The notes: generated from the letters alone by a model not told the origin. A DNA stretch of 64,000 bases from Rhodospirillales bacterium (GCA_016214125.1 JACRPC010000031.1:1-64000); one strand, 5' to 3'; shown: positions 1 through 10,358, numbered from the stretch's first letter. Made by a program: numbers and translations.

Positions 1-145
1 CCCGAGCTTCGCAGCTCACATACGAAAACAGCCCTTCCGTCCGAACATCGCCGCCGCGCATCGCGCCCCCCCCTTGAATGCCGCCGGTGAATCGAATCAC
101 GACGGCGCCCCAGAGGGAAGGGTTTTTCCGCAGCCTGTTAGAGAG

Positions 146-823
146 TTAATATGGTGCCAAAACGATGCCTTGGCAGCCTTTGCCCGTGTCAAATTCGAAA
201 TCGTTCATGATCCGCCGTGCGGATTGGAAATCGTCACAAACCGCGACGTCGGGCACGCAGCGCATGGTCCAATCGCCGCCGCGTGAACTATGCTTTTCGT
301 TCGTCATCGGCGGATTGACGAACACCATATAGGGACCGAAGGGTTTGTTGCCCCAGACGGAAATGGGCGATTCCAGTTCGAACAGATAACGGGTTCCGCC
401 GCCGCGTTTGATGACGTGGTCGTAAAGATATTCCTCCTTGGCCAGGGTCCGGTATTGAAAGCGCCCGGCAATCGAAAAAATCATGAAATCGGCGGCCACC
501 AGCAACTCGCCGGCCCGTTTGGGTCCTGACATTTCATACCAGGTGCCATAGATGTCGTCACGGCAGGGTTCGAGAACCCAGCTTTTCTCCTTATTCGTGA
601 TGACGGGCTTGCCGTATTCGAGCAGCCGGATGTCTTCGTCGCTAAGTTTTTCCGATCGATAGGCTTCGTAATCCTCGTTACCGATCGGCTCGCGCTTGAC
701 CCGTTTGACCTTCGCCACCGCCTCGCCGGCGGCGCAAACCAACGCCATCACCAGGGCGAGCATCAGCGCCAGGCCGACACGCGAAAAAGGGCGAAGGCGG
801 AAAGGGCGGAGGAAACGAACCAC
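146..823 (-). CDS. hypothetical secreted protein, first of a leader-sharing pair
   Basis: I do not recognise the function. The GTG start at 823 has a GGAG six bases upstream and gives a 225-residue product with a basic n-region, a hydrophobic segment (LALMLALVMALVCAAG) and a likely signal-peptidase site near AVAK. A TTG start at 859 would add 12 residues. The mature part has four cysteines (LEPCRDD, MRCVPDVAVCDD, KGCQG), which suggests disulfides in the periplasm. The signal peptide and upstream DNA are nearly the same as those of the next gene (1052-1933), but the mature sequences do not resemble each other. A real gene is likely; its role is unknown. Confidence 0.6.
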   Translation of the reverse strand: MVRFLRPFRLRPFSRVGLALMLALVMALVCAAGEAVAKVKRVKREPIGNEDYEAYRSEKLSDEDIRLLEYGKPVITNKEKSWVLEPCRDDIYGTWYEMSGPKRAGELLVAADFMIFSIAGRFQYRTLAKEEYLYDHVIKRGGGTRYLFELESPISVWGNKPFGPYMVFVNPPMTNEKHSSRGGDWTMRCVPDVAVCDDFQSARRIMNDFEFDTGKGCQGIVLAPY

Positions 824-918
824 GCCAGGCTCCGGGCGCAATAAGGGCGTATTCGCCAAGCACGCTACCGCTGCGGGCGAGGTGTGTCAAGCATAAATTT
901 ATGGTATGTTCTTAATAT
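718..918. repeat. direct repeat copy A (promoter plus signal-peptide cassette)
   Basis: About 200 bp closely matching 1829-2028. The copy covers the promoter-proximal DNA, the ribosome-binding site, the start codon and the signal-peptide codons of the 146-823 gene. Similarity stops where the mature protein begins. Confidence 0.8.
892..903. promoter_or_regulatory. palindrome CATAAATTTATG, possible operator
   Basis: A perfect 12-bp palindrome about 70 bp upstream of the GTG start at 823. The same palindrome occurs at 2002-2013 in the second copy of the cassette. It could be an operator or an AT-rich promoter element. The regulator is unknown. Confidence 0.35.
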
Positions 919-983
919 ATTCGTCATTGTGCCGGCGTCGACCTAGACGGCTTCATGGTGATCTCCTGTTTGTTGGGTTGGGC

Positions 984-1016
984 AAAAAAAGGGCCAAGGG
1001 ATGGTTCCCTTGGCCC
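984..1016 (-). terminator. rho-independent terminator of the 1052-1933 gene
   Basis: An 11-bp perfect stem (991-1001 with 1006-1016) around a 4-base loop. On the minus strand it is followed by seven Ts (the A run at 984-990). It lies about 35 bp past the stop codon of the gene at 1052-1933. A second, smaller hairpin (1023-1040) sits between. Confidence 0.85.
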
Positions 1017-1051
1017 TCGGTTACCGGCAGGATTGCCGGTTTTGGTTAGCG

Positions 1052-1933
1052 TCAGAAGTTTTTCTTGCGCTCGTGGTGATCGCGCAACGCGTCAAGATAG
1101 GCGCGCACGGCATCGTGTTTGGGTTTCAAGTTGGCGGTAAGCCGTCCGATAGGGTGAAGCACCTTATCGAGTGCATCCTCATCGACCAGAAAGAGGCGCC
1201 GGTTATCGATCGCCGGCGAAGTCATGTCGGGGTTGAGCCGGAAGGCCTCGCCAAGATCGGGCGAGGCGGCAAGGAGCGTGCCGTCCTCAAGCCGGATCAT
1301 CGCAAAGGGCAGGGCAAAGACCCATTCCTCGAAGGATTCGCCCGGGTAATCGCTGTTGTGGAGTGGCCGGCGCGGTTTGTCGAGATAGGCCAGCCAATAT
1401 TTTTTCCACGTCCGATCCACCCCCATGCCCTGGGCGCGCGTCTCTTCCGGCGAAAGTTTGCGAAAGAAAGTCAGATGAGGAAAGAAGCCGCGATACCAAT
1501 CTTCTTCATCCAAGGCGGCGGTTATGTAATTGAGGGAATCGCCGTTGGGGAATTCAATTCGACCACTCCGCCCCCACTGGGAATAATGCTTGCGCTTGTC
1601 CGCCTGCTGGGCCGGATCGGTGGTGACGAAGCTTTCGCCCGAGAAGAATTTAATCCAGCCGGTGCGGCCGCCGCCGCCGAACCGGATCACGACGTCGCCA
1701 TCCTCGGCCATCTCAACATCGAGGCTGCTATCATCGACCACCCATTCGGCCATGGGAATGGTCCGCTGCCAAAGATCGGGATAGGGCGGAAAGGGCGCGG
1801 GCTTTTTGGTGTCCGGCGCTTGCGCCTTCGCCTCGCCGGCCGCCAAGCCAAACGCCATCGCCAACGCGAGCATCAGCGCCAGGCCGAAACGCGAAAAAGC
1901 GGGGAGGCGGAAAAGGCAGAGGAAACCAACCAC
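1052..1933 (-). CDS. hypothetical secreted protein, second of a leader-sharing pair
   Basis: Unrecognised 293-residue protein. The GTG at 1933 is preceded by GGAG at the same spacing as in the sister gene at 146-823, and the signal peptide (LALMLALAMAFGLAAG, cleavage near KAQ) is shared with it. The mature part lacks cysteines, is rich in Trp, Asp and Arg (for example WVVDDSSLDVEM, RFGGGGRTGW) and ends in a charged helix. It lies 102 bp downstream of trmB, from which it is separated by the duplicated promoter cassette, and has its own terminator at 984-1016. Probably periplasmic or surface-associated; no function is proposed. Confidence 0.6.
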   Translation of the reverse strand: MVGFLCLFRLPAFSRFGLALMLALAMAFGLAAGEAKAQAPDTKKPAPFPPYPDLWQRTIPMAEWVVDDSSLDVEMAEDGDVVIRFGGGGRTGWIKFFSGESFVTTDPAQQADKRKHYSQWGRSGRIEFPNGDSLNYITAALDEEDWYRGFFPHLTFFRKLSPEETRAQGMGVDRTWKKYWLAYLDKPRRPLHNSDYPGESFEEWVFALPFAMIRLEDGTLLAASPDLGEAFRLNPDMTSPAIDNRRLFLVDEDALDKVLHPIGRLTANLKPKHDAVRAYLDALRDHHERKKNF

Positions 1934-2028
1934 GCCAGGCTCCGGGCGCAATAAGGGCGTATTCGCCAAACACGCTACCGCTGCGGGTGTGGCGTGCCAA
2001 GCATAAATTTATGTTATGTTCTTCTAAT
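1829..2028. repeat. direct repeat copy B (promoter plus signal-peptide cassette)
   Basis: Partner of the repeat at 718-918. It runs from the signal-peptide codons of the 1052-1933 gene through the AT-rich upstream region and stops just short of the trmB stop codon at 2036. Confidence 0.8.
2002..2013. promoter_or_regulatory. palindrome CATAAATTTATG, second copy
   Basis: Same perfect palindrome as at 892-903, at the same distance (about 70 bp) upstream of the matching GTG start. Conservation in both copies suggests function, but it may only reflect recent duplication. Confidence 0.35.
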
Positions 2029-2035
2029 GTTTATG

Positions 2036-2728
2036 TCAGACTTTCGGTCTTGGCCGCCTTAACGCCGTAAGATAGGCGCAAGCCGCGCCCGCCTGGCGGG
2101 CTTTCGATTCATAGCGGGTGGGCGGCCAGTCAACGGGCCGATCCGGATGGCGGGTCAGGGTGAAGTCGGGGCTGGCCGCCAGATGGCGGATCGCCCAATC
2201 GACATAGACCGGATGGTCCGAAGCAAGGCGCAGCGGCGCGCCGTCGGCCAGGATGCGGGCCAGTTGCGCCAGATTGTCGGGACCGATGAAGCGGCGTCGG
2301 GCGTGGCGCTTCTTCGGCCAGGGATCGGGAAAGAGCAGGAAGGCGCCATCGATCGACGCCTCGGGCAGGCAGGGCAGAAGGCGCCTGGCATCCTCGGGGA
2401 AGATGCGGATGTTGGCGATCGCCTCGGCCTCGATCAGGGTCAAGAGCCCGCCCAGCCCGTTGGCGAAAACCTCGCAGCCGATCAGCCCCACCTGGGGATT
2501 GGCCTTGGCCTGGGCGGCCGTGTGCTCGCCGGCGCCGAAGCCGATTTCCAGCCACACCGAACGCGGCCGGGGATCGAACAGGGCGGCGGGATCGAGCGCC
2601 TGGCCTTCGGGCGGCAGGGCGACGGTCAGGCGGGGCAGAAGGCCAAGCAGCAAGTCCCGCTGGCCGGCGCGCAAGGGGCGTCCCTTGCGCCGGCCGTAGA
2701 AGCGGGGAGGGGCCGGCTCAGGCCCCAA
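2036..2728 (-). CDS. trmB: tRNA (guanine-N7-)-methyltransferase TrmB
   Basis: SAM-dependent enzyme that methylates G46 in the tRNA variable loop. The 230-residue product shows the family's hallmarks in order: [14 protein letters not shown] (SAM-binding loop), [14 protein letters not shown], then [17 protein letters not shown], the TrmB signature, followed by [12 protein letters not shown]. Length is normal. The best start is a TTG at 2728 that overlaps the end of metK by 11 bp, with AAGG just upstream inside metK, so the two are probably translationally coupled. metK-trmB adjacency is common in alphaproteobacteria. Confidence 0.92.
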   Translation of the reverse strand: MGPEPAPPRFYGRRKGRPLRAGQRDLLLGLLPRLTVALPPEGQALDPAALFDPRPRSVWLEIGFGAGEHTAAQAKANPQVGLIGCEVFANGLGGLLTLIEAEAIANIRIFPEDARRLLPCLPEASIDGAFLLFPDPWPKKRHARRRFIGPDNLAQLARILADGAPLRLASDHPVYVDWAIRHLAASPDFTLTRHPDRPVDWPPTRYESKARQAGAACAYLTALRRPRPKV

Positions 2729-3890
2729 ACGCCTTTTTCAGCGGGCCGACCAGATCGGCCCTCTCCCACGAGAAACCGCCATCGGCATCGGGCGCACGGC
2801 CGAAATGGCCGTAGGAGGCGGTGCGGGCGTAGATCGGCCTGTTCAGGCCCAGATGCTCGCGGATGCCGCGTGGACTAAGGTTCATCAGCTCCTGCAGCAC
2901 CTTGGAAAGCTTGTCTTCGTCGACCTGGCTGGTGCCGGCGGTGTCGATATAGACCGACAGCGGCTTGGAAACGCCGATCGCGTAGGAAAGCTGGATCAGA
3001 CACTTCGTCGCCAGACCGGCGGCGACCACGTTCTTGGCCAGATAGCGGGCCGCGTAGGCGGCCGAGCGGTCGACCTTGGTCGGGTCCTTGCCCGAAAAGG
3101 CGCCGCCGCCATGCGGCGCCGCACCGCCATAGGTGTCGACGATGATCTTGCGGCCGGTCAGCCCGGCGTCGCCGTCGGGACCGCCGATGACGAAGCGGCC
3201 GGTCGGGTTGACGTAGAAGCTTTCCTCGGGGCACATCCAGCCCTTGGGCAGCACGTTCAGCACGTGCGGGCGCACGATCTCGCGCACCTCTTCCTGGCTG
3301 GCGCTTTCATGATGCTGGGTGGAGACCACCACCGAGGTGGCGCCCACCGGCTTGCCGCCCGCATAGCGCAGCGTCACCTGGCTCTTGGCGTCGGGGCCAA
3401 GCTTGGTGAGCGCGCCGGAATGGCGGGCCTCGGCCAGCGATTTCAAGATGCCGTGGGCGAAATGGATGGGCGCCGGCATCAGATCGGGGGTTTCGTCGCA
3501 GGCGTAGCCGAACATGATGCCCTGGTCGCCGGCGCCCTCGTCCTTGTTGCCGGCGGCGTCGACGCCCTGGGCGATGTCGGCCGACTGGGCGTGCAGCAGG
3601 ATCTCGACCTTGGCGTTCTTCCAATGGAAGCCGGCCTGCTCGTAACCGATGTCACGGATGCAGCGCCTTGTGGTTTCCTCGATCAGCGCGCTGGTCACCG
3701 ATTTGGGGCCGCGCACCTCGCCGGCCAGCACGACGCGGTTGGTGGTGCACAGCGTCTCGCAGGCCACCCGGGCGTAGGGATCGGCCGACAGGAAGGCGTC
3801 GACCACGGCGTCGGAAATGCGGTCGCAGACCTTGTCGGGATGGCCTTCGGATACGGATTCGCTGGTGAACAGATAATCGGCCTTGGACAC
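2718..3890 (-). CDS. metK: S-adenosylmethionine synthase MetK
   Basis: Makes SAM from methionine and ATP in the cytoplasm. The 390-residue protein has full family length and the conserved motifs [20 protein letters not shown] near the N-terminus and [12 protein letters not shown] around residue 120. It starts with GTG, preceded by GGAGA. It lies downstream of an XRE regulator and is separated from it by a strong hairpin at 3934-3960, so it probably has its own promoter or is attenuated. metF and metH, elsewhere in the window, feed the same cycle. Confidence 0.97.
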   Translation of the reverse strand: MSKADYLFTSESVSEGHPDKVCDRISDAVVDAFLSADPYARVACETLCTTNRVVLAGEVRGPKSVTSALIEETTRRCIRDIGYEQAGFHWKNAKVEILLHAQSADIAQGVDAAGNKDEGAGDQGIMFGYACDETPDLMPAPIHFAHGILKSLAEARHSGALTKLGPDAKSQVTLRYAGGKPVGATSVVVSTQHHESASQEEVREIVRPHVLNVLPKGWMCPEESFYVNPTGRFVIGGPDGDAGLTGRKIIVDTYGGAAPHGGGAFSGKDPTKVDRSAAYAARYLAKNVVAAGLATKCLIQLSYAIGVSKPLSVYIDTAGTSQVDEDKLSKVLQELMNLSPRGIREHLGLNRPIYARTASYGHFGRAPDADGGFSWERADLVGPLKKAFGA

Positions 3891-3933
3891 GATCGTCTCC
3901 TTCCGAATGGGTGGGCGGGCGGGACAAATGAAA

Positions 3934-3960
3934 CGCGCCGGGAAACGGGTTCCCGGCGCG
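3934..3960 (-). terminator. strong hairpin between the XRE gene and metK
   Basis: A perfect 11-bp GC-rich stem (3934-3944 with 3950-3960) and a 5-base loop, followed on the minus strand by TTTCATTTG. It fits a terminator for the XRE regulator. It also lies in the metK leader, 44 bp before the GTG, so it could attenuate metK. I did not recognise a known SAM riboswitch fold around it. Confidence 0.65.
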
Positions 3961-3999
3961 CGCCGTTGTTGCAGTCTTTCGCCCCTAGGTCAAGGGGTT

Positions 4000-4497
4000 T
4001 CAGTCGTCGGAATCGTCGCCGCGGCCGCTGCCCCCCAGGGCCTTGGCCAGCTCGAAGATGCGCTTGCGCACATGCGGATCGGCGATCTTGTAATAGGCCC
4101 GCACCAGCTCGAGCGTTTCGCGCTTGGTGAGCGGGTCGTGCTCGAACACTTCCGGCGGATCTTCGGACAGGCCGATGATCTGGCGCGGGCTTTGGCGCGT
4201 CACTTCGTCGGCCATGTCGTCGAAGAAGTAGGAGACCGGCACGTCGAGCACGTTCGAAAGATCGTAAAGCCGACTCGAGCCGATGCGGTTGGCGCCGCGC
4301 TCGTACTTTTGCACCTGTTGGAAGGTGAGGCCGATGGCCTCGCCCAGCTTCTCCTGGCTCATGCCGAGGAGCGTGCGGCGCAGCCGCACCCGGTTGCCGA
4401 CATGGACGTCGATCGGATTGGGCTTGCCCGAGGCGGTGCGGCCTCGGCTGGATTTGCGGGAAACGGGTTTTCTTGGGGTGCGCGGGGCTGCTGCCAT
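4000..4497 (-). CDS. XRE-family helix-turn-helix transcriptional regulator
   Basis: A 165-residue DNA-binding protein. The N-terminal 35 residues are basic and disordered. A Cro/C1-type HTH follows (VGNRVRLRRTLLGMSQEKLG, then FQQVQKYERGANRIG), and then the typical alphaproteobacterial tail with SYFFDDM and an acidic, glycine-rich C-terminus. Its place between lnt and metK recurs in alphaproteobacteria. Targets cannot be read from the sequence. The 140-bp AT-rich gap upstream (4498-4640) probably holds its promoter. Confidence 0.88.
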   Translation of the reverse strand: MAAAPRTPRKPVSRKSSRGRTASGKPNPIDVHVGNRVRLRRTLLGMSQEKLGEAIGLTFQQVQKYERGANRIGSSRLYDLSNVLDVPVSYFFDDMADEVTRQSPRQIIGLSEDPPEVFEHDPLTKRETLELVRAYYKIADPHVRKRIFELAKALGGSGRGDDSDD

Positions 4498-4640
4498 GGG
4501 GTTCGTCGCTCTCGAAAGGTTGAACAGAGGGTCAGATCAAATACATGAAACCGAATTCATCCTAAGGTCGAACAGTACCCATACAAGATTAGGCGAGTCA
4601 ACAGATCGTCGCATAGAGTTACAAAAAACTCATGTAGTCC

Positions 4641-6200
4641 TTAATATCCACGAAATCGCCGAAATAGCAGCACGCTAACAAGGGCAATGAAAAGGAAGGG
4701 CGTATCGCGAAACCGCGAGTAGTAGGTGGGGAGGGGGGTCGGCTTTGGTAAGGGGGAATCGAGGAATCCGGTCTGACCAAGTTTAAGGTGACTGACCGTT
4801 CGGCCATATGGATTAACGACTACGGATATTCCCGTATTGGCGGCGCGTACAAGGGGCAGACCCTCCTCGACCGCCCGCAAAATGGCGGCGGCCAGATGCT
4901 GATAGGGGCCCGAGGACATCCCGAACCAACCGTCATTGGTGACGTTCAACAGCCAGGCCGGGCGGTTGGCGGGATCGGTCACCGCACCGGGGAAGATCAC
5001 TTCGTAGCAAATGAGCGGGCTGGCCGGCGGCAGACCCGGCAGAGCCAGCGATACCGGACCCGGCCCGGTCGAGAAATCGGCCTTGCTGGGCACGATGCGT
5101 TCGATGGGCAGGAGACCGCGCAGGGGCACGTATTCGCCAAAAGGCACCAGATGGACTTTGTCATAAGCGCCCACCACCCGGCCTTGGCCGTCGATCGCCA
5201 CCAGGCTGTTCCAAACCTCGAAGGGCTCGACCGCGGGTGCGCTCGCCCGAGGCACGCCGGTGATGAGCAGGCCGCCCGGCGGCACCGCCTGGGCCAGAAC
5301 CGACAAGGCCATCGGATCGCGCTCGACCAGGAAGGGCACCGCCGTTTCCGGCCAAAGGATGTGGGTGGGCGGCGGATCGCTGGGCGGATCGGGGGGGCGG
5401 CGGCTCAGATCGAGATGCTTGGCGACATGGTCGGCGCGGCGCTCCTGGCGCCACTTCTCCTTCTGGTCGATGTTGGCCTGCACCAGACGAAGCCGCACGC
5501 CCGGCACCATCGCGTCGCTCGCCCCGGCCAGACGCGCCCAGCCGAAACCGACCCAAAGGATCGCCAGCGCCAGGCCGCCCGCCAACGCCAGCCGAACGCG
5601 GGGGCCGGGTTGGCGCTCGACCAGCAGGACGGGAAGGGCGGCCAGGAAAACGGTGATGAAGCCCAGACCATGGGCGCCGATCGCCGAGGCGGGCTGGATC
5701 ATGACGTCGGAAAAGGTCCAGACGGTGCCGATCAGGTTCCAGGGAAAGCCGGTCAGCACCCAGCCGCGCAGCCATTCGACCAGGGTCCAGGCGCCGGCCA
5801 ACACGAGAAGGCGGGCCGGGCCTTGGCTCTTGGCGTCGCGCACCAGAAGCGTCGCCAGGCCGGGAAAGATGGCGAAACCGGCCGAGAGGCCGAAGACCGC
5901 AAAGGGCACCAGCCAGCCGAATTTGGCGATGTCGACGAACAGCGCGTTGGCGATCCAATAAAGCCCGGCGGTGAAATAGCCGAAGCCCCACCACCAGCCG
6001 GTGAAGAAGGCGCCCGCGCGGCAGAGCGGCCGGTCGAGCATGAGGACCAGCCCGGCAAAGGCCGGCACCAGCAGGGCCACCAGATGAAGCGGCGGCAGCG
6101 CGCCGGCGGCCGCCAGGCCGAAAAGAATCAGCAGCCCCCGCCGCTTCCAGCCCTTGGCTTCGGCCAGGGCCCGGGGCCAGGCCCAGGCGGAGGGATTCAT
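4641..6200 (-). CDS. lnt: apolipoprotein N-acyltransferase Lnt
   Basis: Inner-membrane enzyme that adds the third acyl chain to lipoproteins; in this window NirF and MlaA would be substrates. Of 519 residues, the N-terminal 200 form several membrane helices and the rest a periplasmic nitrilase-fold domain. The catalytic triad is visible as Glu in WPETAVPF, Lys in YDKVHLVPFGEYVPL and Cys in PLICYEVIFPG. A last hydrophobic helix lies near the C-terminus. The start overlaps the corC stop as ATGA. Confidence 0.95.
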   Translation of the reverse strand: MNPSAWAWPRALAEAKGWKRRGLLILFGLAAAGALPPLHLVALLVPAFAGLVLMLDRPLCRAGAFFTGWWWGFGYFTAGLYWIANALFVDIAKFGWLVPFAVFGLSAGFAIFPGLATLLVRDAKSQGPARLLVLAGAWTLVEWLRGWVLTGFPWNLIGTVWTFSDVMIQPASAIGAHGLGFITVFLAALPVLLVERQPGPRVRLALAGGLALAILWVGFGWARLAGASDAMVPGVRLRLVQANIDQKEKWRQERRADHVAKHLDLSRRPPDPPSDPPPTHILWPETAVPFLVERDPMALSVLAQAVPPGGLLITGVPRASAPAVEPFEVWNSLVAIDGQGRVVGAYDKVHLVPFGEYVPLRGLLPIERIVPSKADFSTGPGPVSLALPGLPPASPLICYEVIFPGAVTDPANRPAWLLNVTNDGWFGMSSGPYQHLAAAILRAVEEGLPLVRAANTGISVVVNPYGRTVSHLKLGQTGFLDSPLPKPTPLPTYYSRFRDTPFLFIALVSVLLFRRFRGY

Positions 6201-7075
6201 GCCCCGGCTTCCGCGCCCGAATCCGGGGGCAGGCGCAGACGCAGGCGGCGCACCCGTCTTGGATCGGCCTCGAGGATTTCGAATTCGATGCCGGCGCCGT
6301 GGGTGATGATCTCGCCCCGTCCGGGCACCCGTCCGGCAAGCTGGGTGACCAGCCCGCCCAGGGTGTCGATGTCTTCGCGCTCCTCGTCGGAGAGCAGAAC
6401 GCGGTCGAGCATGGTTTCCAGATTCTCGACCGGGGCGCGGGCATCGGCCTCCAGGGTCCGCTCGTCGAGGCGGCGGATTTCGGGCTCGGAATCGAGATCG
6501 TGTTCGTCCTCGATCTCGCCCACGATCTGTTCGACCACGTCCTCGATGGTCATCAGCCCGTCGATGCCGCCATATTCGTCGACCACCACGGCCAGATGGG
6601 TGCGCTTCTGGCGCATCTCCATCAGAAGATCGAGCACCCGGGCCGAGGGGGCGACGAACAGCACCTTGCGCAGGATGCGGTTCATCTGGAAGGGTTGGCC
6701 CGATTTCACCCAGACCAACAGATCCTTGATGTGGACCATGCCGATGACGTCGTCGAGCGTGCCGCGATAGACCGGCATGCGCGAATGACCCTCGCGGGTG
6801 AAGCAGGCTAAAAGCTCGTCAAGACCGATCGAGGCGGGCACGGCGACGATGTCGGCCCGGGGCACCATGACGTCGGCGGCCGAGACGTCGCGCAGGCGAA
6901 GCACATTGCCCAGAAGGGCGCGCTCGTGCGGATCGATCGGGGTTTCGCTTTCCTGGCGCTCCTCGATCAGCTCTTCCAGGGTCTCCAGGGCCGAAGGCTC
7001 GACACTCTTGGCCTTGACCAGACCCTTGAGCCAGTCGCGCAGCGCGTCGGCCAGCGGCGGCTTGGTCTCGTTCAC
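6197..7075 (-). CDS. CorC/HlyC-family CBS-domain protein
   Basis: Cytosolic 292-residue protein with a pair of CBS domains (around DVMVPRADIVAVPA and YGGIDGLMTIEDVVEQIVGE) and a C-terminal CorC_HlyC transporter-associated domain. Related proteins are linked to magnesium/cobalt efflux and to envelope or ribosome homeostasis, but the biochemical role is not settled. GTG start overlapping the ybeY stop (GTGA). It sits in the conserved phoH-ybeY-corC-lnt operon. Confidence 0.88.
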   Translation of the reverse strand: MNETKPPLADALRDWLKGLVKAKSVEPSALETLEELIEERQESETPIDPHERALLGNVLRLRDVSAADVMVPRADIVAVPASIGLDELLACFTREGHSRMPVYRGTLDDVIGMVHIKDLLVWVKSGQPFQMNRILRKVLFVAPSARVLDLLMEMRQKRTHLAVVVDEYGGIDGLMTIEDVVEQIVGEIEDEHDLDSEPEIRRLDERTLEADARAPVENLETMLDRVLLSDEEREDIDTLGGLVTQLAGRVPGRGEIITHGAGIEFEILEADPRRVRRLRLRLPPDSGAEAGA

Positions 7076-7573
7076 GCCCGTCCCCCGCGATAGGGGTCGG
7101 CGATGCCGAGATCACCCAGCACCGCCACTTCCAACGCCTCCATCCGCCGGGCGTCGGCGGGCCGGTCATGCTCGAAGCCCATCAGGTGCAGCACCCCATG
7201 CACGACCAGATGGGCCAGATGATCGGCCAAGCTCTTGCCCTGCTCCTTGGCCTCGGCCCGGCAGGTTTCCAAGGCCAGAGCGACATCGCCCAGATGAAGC
7301 GGCTCGCCCGGGGCCGTCGCCTCATCCTCGATCGCCGGGAAGGCCAGCACGTTGGTCGGCTTGTCCTGGCCGCGGAAATCATGGTTGAGGCGCCGGATGG
7401 CGTCATCGTCGGCCAGCAGAAGCGCCACTTCGATTTCCGCCCGGCCGCGGGTGGGATCGTTTTGCGCGGCCGCGGCGCGGAAGGCGGCCTTGGCCGCCCG
7501 GCGGCATAGGGCAGCGGCGCCGGGCAGCGCCGTCTTCCAGGCCGCCGACTGGTTAAGCTCGACCCGCAGCCGC

Positions 7574-7581
<8 letters not shown>
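7072..7581 (-). CDS. ybeY: endoribonuclease YbeY (16S rRNA maturation)
   Basis: Zinc-dependent RNase for 16S rRNA 3'-end processing and ribosome quality control. The zinc motif is intact as HGVLHLMGFEHD (H-x3-H-x5-H), preceded by TNVLAFPA. I choose the ATG at 7581 (169 residues), which overlaps the phoH stop by 8 bp; a start at 7620 would add an unconserved extension lying inside phoH. Confidence 0.94.
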
Positions 7582-8541
<960 letters not shown>

Positions 8542-8545
<4 letters not shown>

Positions 8546-9858
8546 GCCGCCAATTCGCCGGCCAGGCTGTTGGCGTGGCTTTCGCGGATGCGCACCGCCA
8601 CCACCTGGCCGAACAGGCTTGGCGGCGCCGCCAGATGCACGGGCTGCATGGTGGGACCGCGCCCGGCAAGCTGGCCGGGGTGGCGGCCCGGCCGGTCGAG
8701 AAGCACCGGCAGGACGCACCCGACGCAGGACTCGAGATGGGCGCGGGCCTGGGAATCGATCAGGGCCTGCAAACGATCCAGCCGCTGGGCCTTTACCGCC
8801 TCGGGCACCGGATGGGGCAATTGGGCGGCCGGAGTGCCGGGCCTGGGGCTGTATTTGAAGGAGAAGGATTGGGCGAAACCGACGCTGGCGATCAGATCGA
8901 GGCTGGCCTGGAAATCGGCTTCGCTTTCGCCGGGAAAGCCGACGATGAAATCCGAGGACAGCGCCAGATCGGGGCGGACGGCGCGCAGCCGATCGACCAG
9001 ACGGCGATAATCATCGGCGTCATGGCCGCGATTCATCGCCCGCAAAATGGCGTCCGAGCCCGATTGCACCGGCAGATGCAAGAAGGGCATCAGCTTGGGA
9101 TTGTCGCGGTGCGCGCCGATCAGATCGTCGCTCATGGCACCCGGATGCGAGGTGGTGTAGCGCAGCCGCTCCAGCCCCTCGATCTCGGCCAGGGCGTCCA
9201 GCAGCCTAGCCAGGCTCCAGCCTTCGGCCTGCCAGGCGTTGACGTTCTGGCCCAAGAGCGTGATCTCGCGCGCCCCTTGATCGACCAGCCGGCGGGCCTC
9301 GTCCAGAATCACCTGGGCCGGGCGGGCGTATTCGGCGCCTCTTGTGTAGGGCACGACGCAGTAGGTGCAGAATTTGTCGCAGCCCTCCTGGATCGCCAGG
9401 AAGGCCGAGGGGCCCTGCGCGCCCTGGGCGGGCAGATGATCGAATTTGGGTTCGGGCGGGAAATCGGTGTCGAGCAAACGGCCCTGGCCGCGTTCGAGCT
9501 TGGCCACCATCTCGGGCAGGCGGTGATAGGTTTGCGGTCCGAAGACCAGATCGACCTGGGGGGCGCGGGCCAGGATCTCCTCGCCCTCGGCCTGGGCGAC
9601 GCAACCGCCGACGGCCAGAAAAAGCGGCCGGCCCTGGCGGGCGCGGGCGTCTTTGAGCGCCTTCAGGCGTCCCAGTTCGGAAAAGACCTTCTCGGCCGCC
9701 TTCTCGCGGATGTGGCAGGTGTTGAGGATGACGAGATCGGCCTCGTCGGCCGCCTCGACCGGGCCATAGCCGAGCGGCGCCAGCACGTCGGCCATGCGGG
9801 CGCTGTCATAGACGTTCATCTGACAGCCATAGGTCTTGATGAAGAGCGTGCGGGCCAC
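8542..9858 (-). CDS. miaB: tRNA-2-methylthio-N6-dimethylallyladenosine synthase MiaB
   Basis: Radical-SAM enzyme that methylthiolates i6A37 of tRNA. In 438 residues the N-terminal UPF0004 domain carries cysteines at 12 (YGCQMN), 48 (NTCHIRE) and 86 (GGCVAQ) for the auxiliary cluster. The radical-SAM cluster is CDKFCTYC (residues 160-167). A TRAM domain closes the protein (VLLDRPGR...[11 protein letters not shown]). Starts with GTG at 9858, 13 bp after fur. It begins a run of overlapping genes (miaB-phoH-ybeY-corC-lnt). Confidence 0.96.
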
Positions 9859-9871
9859 GGTGATGCGGGCC

Positions 9872-10294
9872 TCAGCCTTTGTCCGGTTCGTCGAGCGGCA
9901 CGCCGTAAAGCTCCAGCCGGTGTCCGGTCAGGCGGAAGCCGTGGCGCTTGGCGATGGCGCGCTGCAGCGCCTCGATCTCCTCGGAGCGGAACTCGATGAC
10001 CTTGCCGGTGCTGGTGTCGATCAGATGGTCGTGATGCTGATTGGGCTGCTTTTCGTAGCGGGCGCGGCCGTCGCCGAAATCGTGGCGCTCGAGAATGTTC
10101 GATTCCTCGAAGAGGCGCACGGTGCGATAGACGGTGGCGATGCTGATCTTCGGATCAATGGCGCTGGCGCGGCGATAGACCTCTTCGACATCGGGATGGT
10201 CGCGCGCCTCGGACAGCACCTGGGCGATCACCCGGCGCTGTCCGGTCATCTTCATGCCGCGTTCGACACAACGCTCCTCGATCCGCGATCGCAT
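9872..10294 (-). CDS. fur: Fur-family transcriptional regulator
   Basis: A 140-residue metal-dependent repressor. The N-terminal winged helix contains [20 protein letters not shown] and the C-terminal dimer domain carries the metal-binding motif QHHDHLID and the helix [16 protein letters not shown]. It lacks the usual C-terminal CxxC zinc site, as alphaproteobacterial Fur/Mur often does. It may therefore sense iron or manganese, and this cannot be decided here. It lies directly upstream of miaB with a 13-bp gap. Confidence 0.9.
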   Translation of the reverse strand: MRSRIEERCVERGMKMTGQRRVIAQVLSEARDHPDVEEVYRRASAIDPKISIATVYRTVRLFEESNILERHDFGDGRARYEKQPNQHHDHLIDTSTGKVIEFRSEEIEALQRAIAKRHGFRLTGHRLELYGVPLDEPDKG

Positions 10295-10358
10295 CCGTGC
10301 CTCGTCGATTGGCCTTGAAATCGATAATCAATATAGGTTCTTCGGAAGCAAAACGAAA

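Noticed and set aside
146-859. TTG start at 859 for the first gene
   Set aside because: The GTG at 823 has GGAG at proper spacing and gives a normal signal peptide; the same choice fits the sister gene.
1001-1954. Long plus-strand open frame over the 1052-1933 gene
   Set aside because: Antisense shadow; it has no signal peptide or family motifs, and the minus-strand gene has RBS, leader and terminator.
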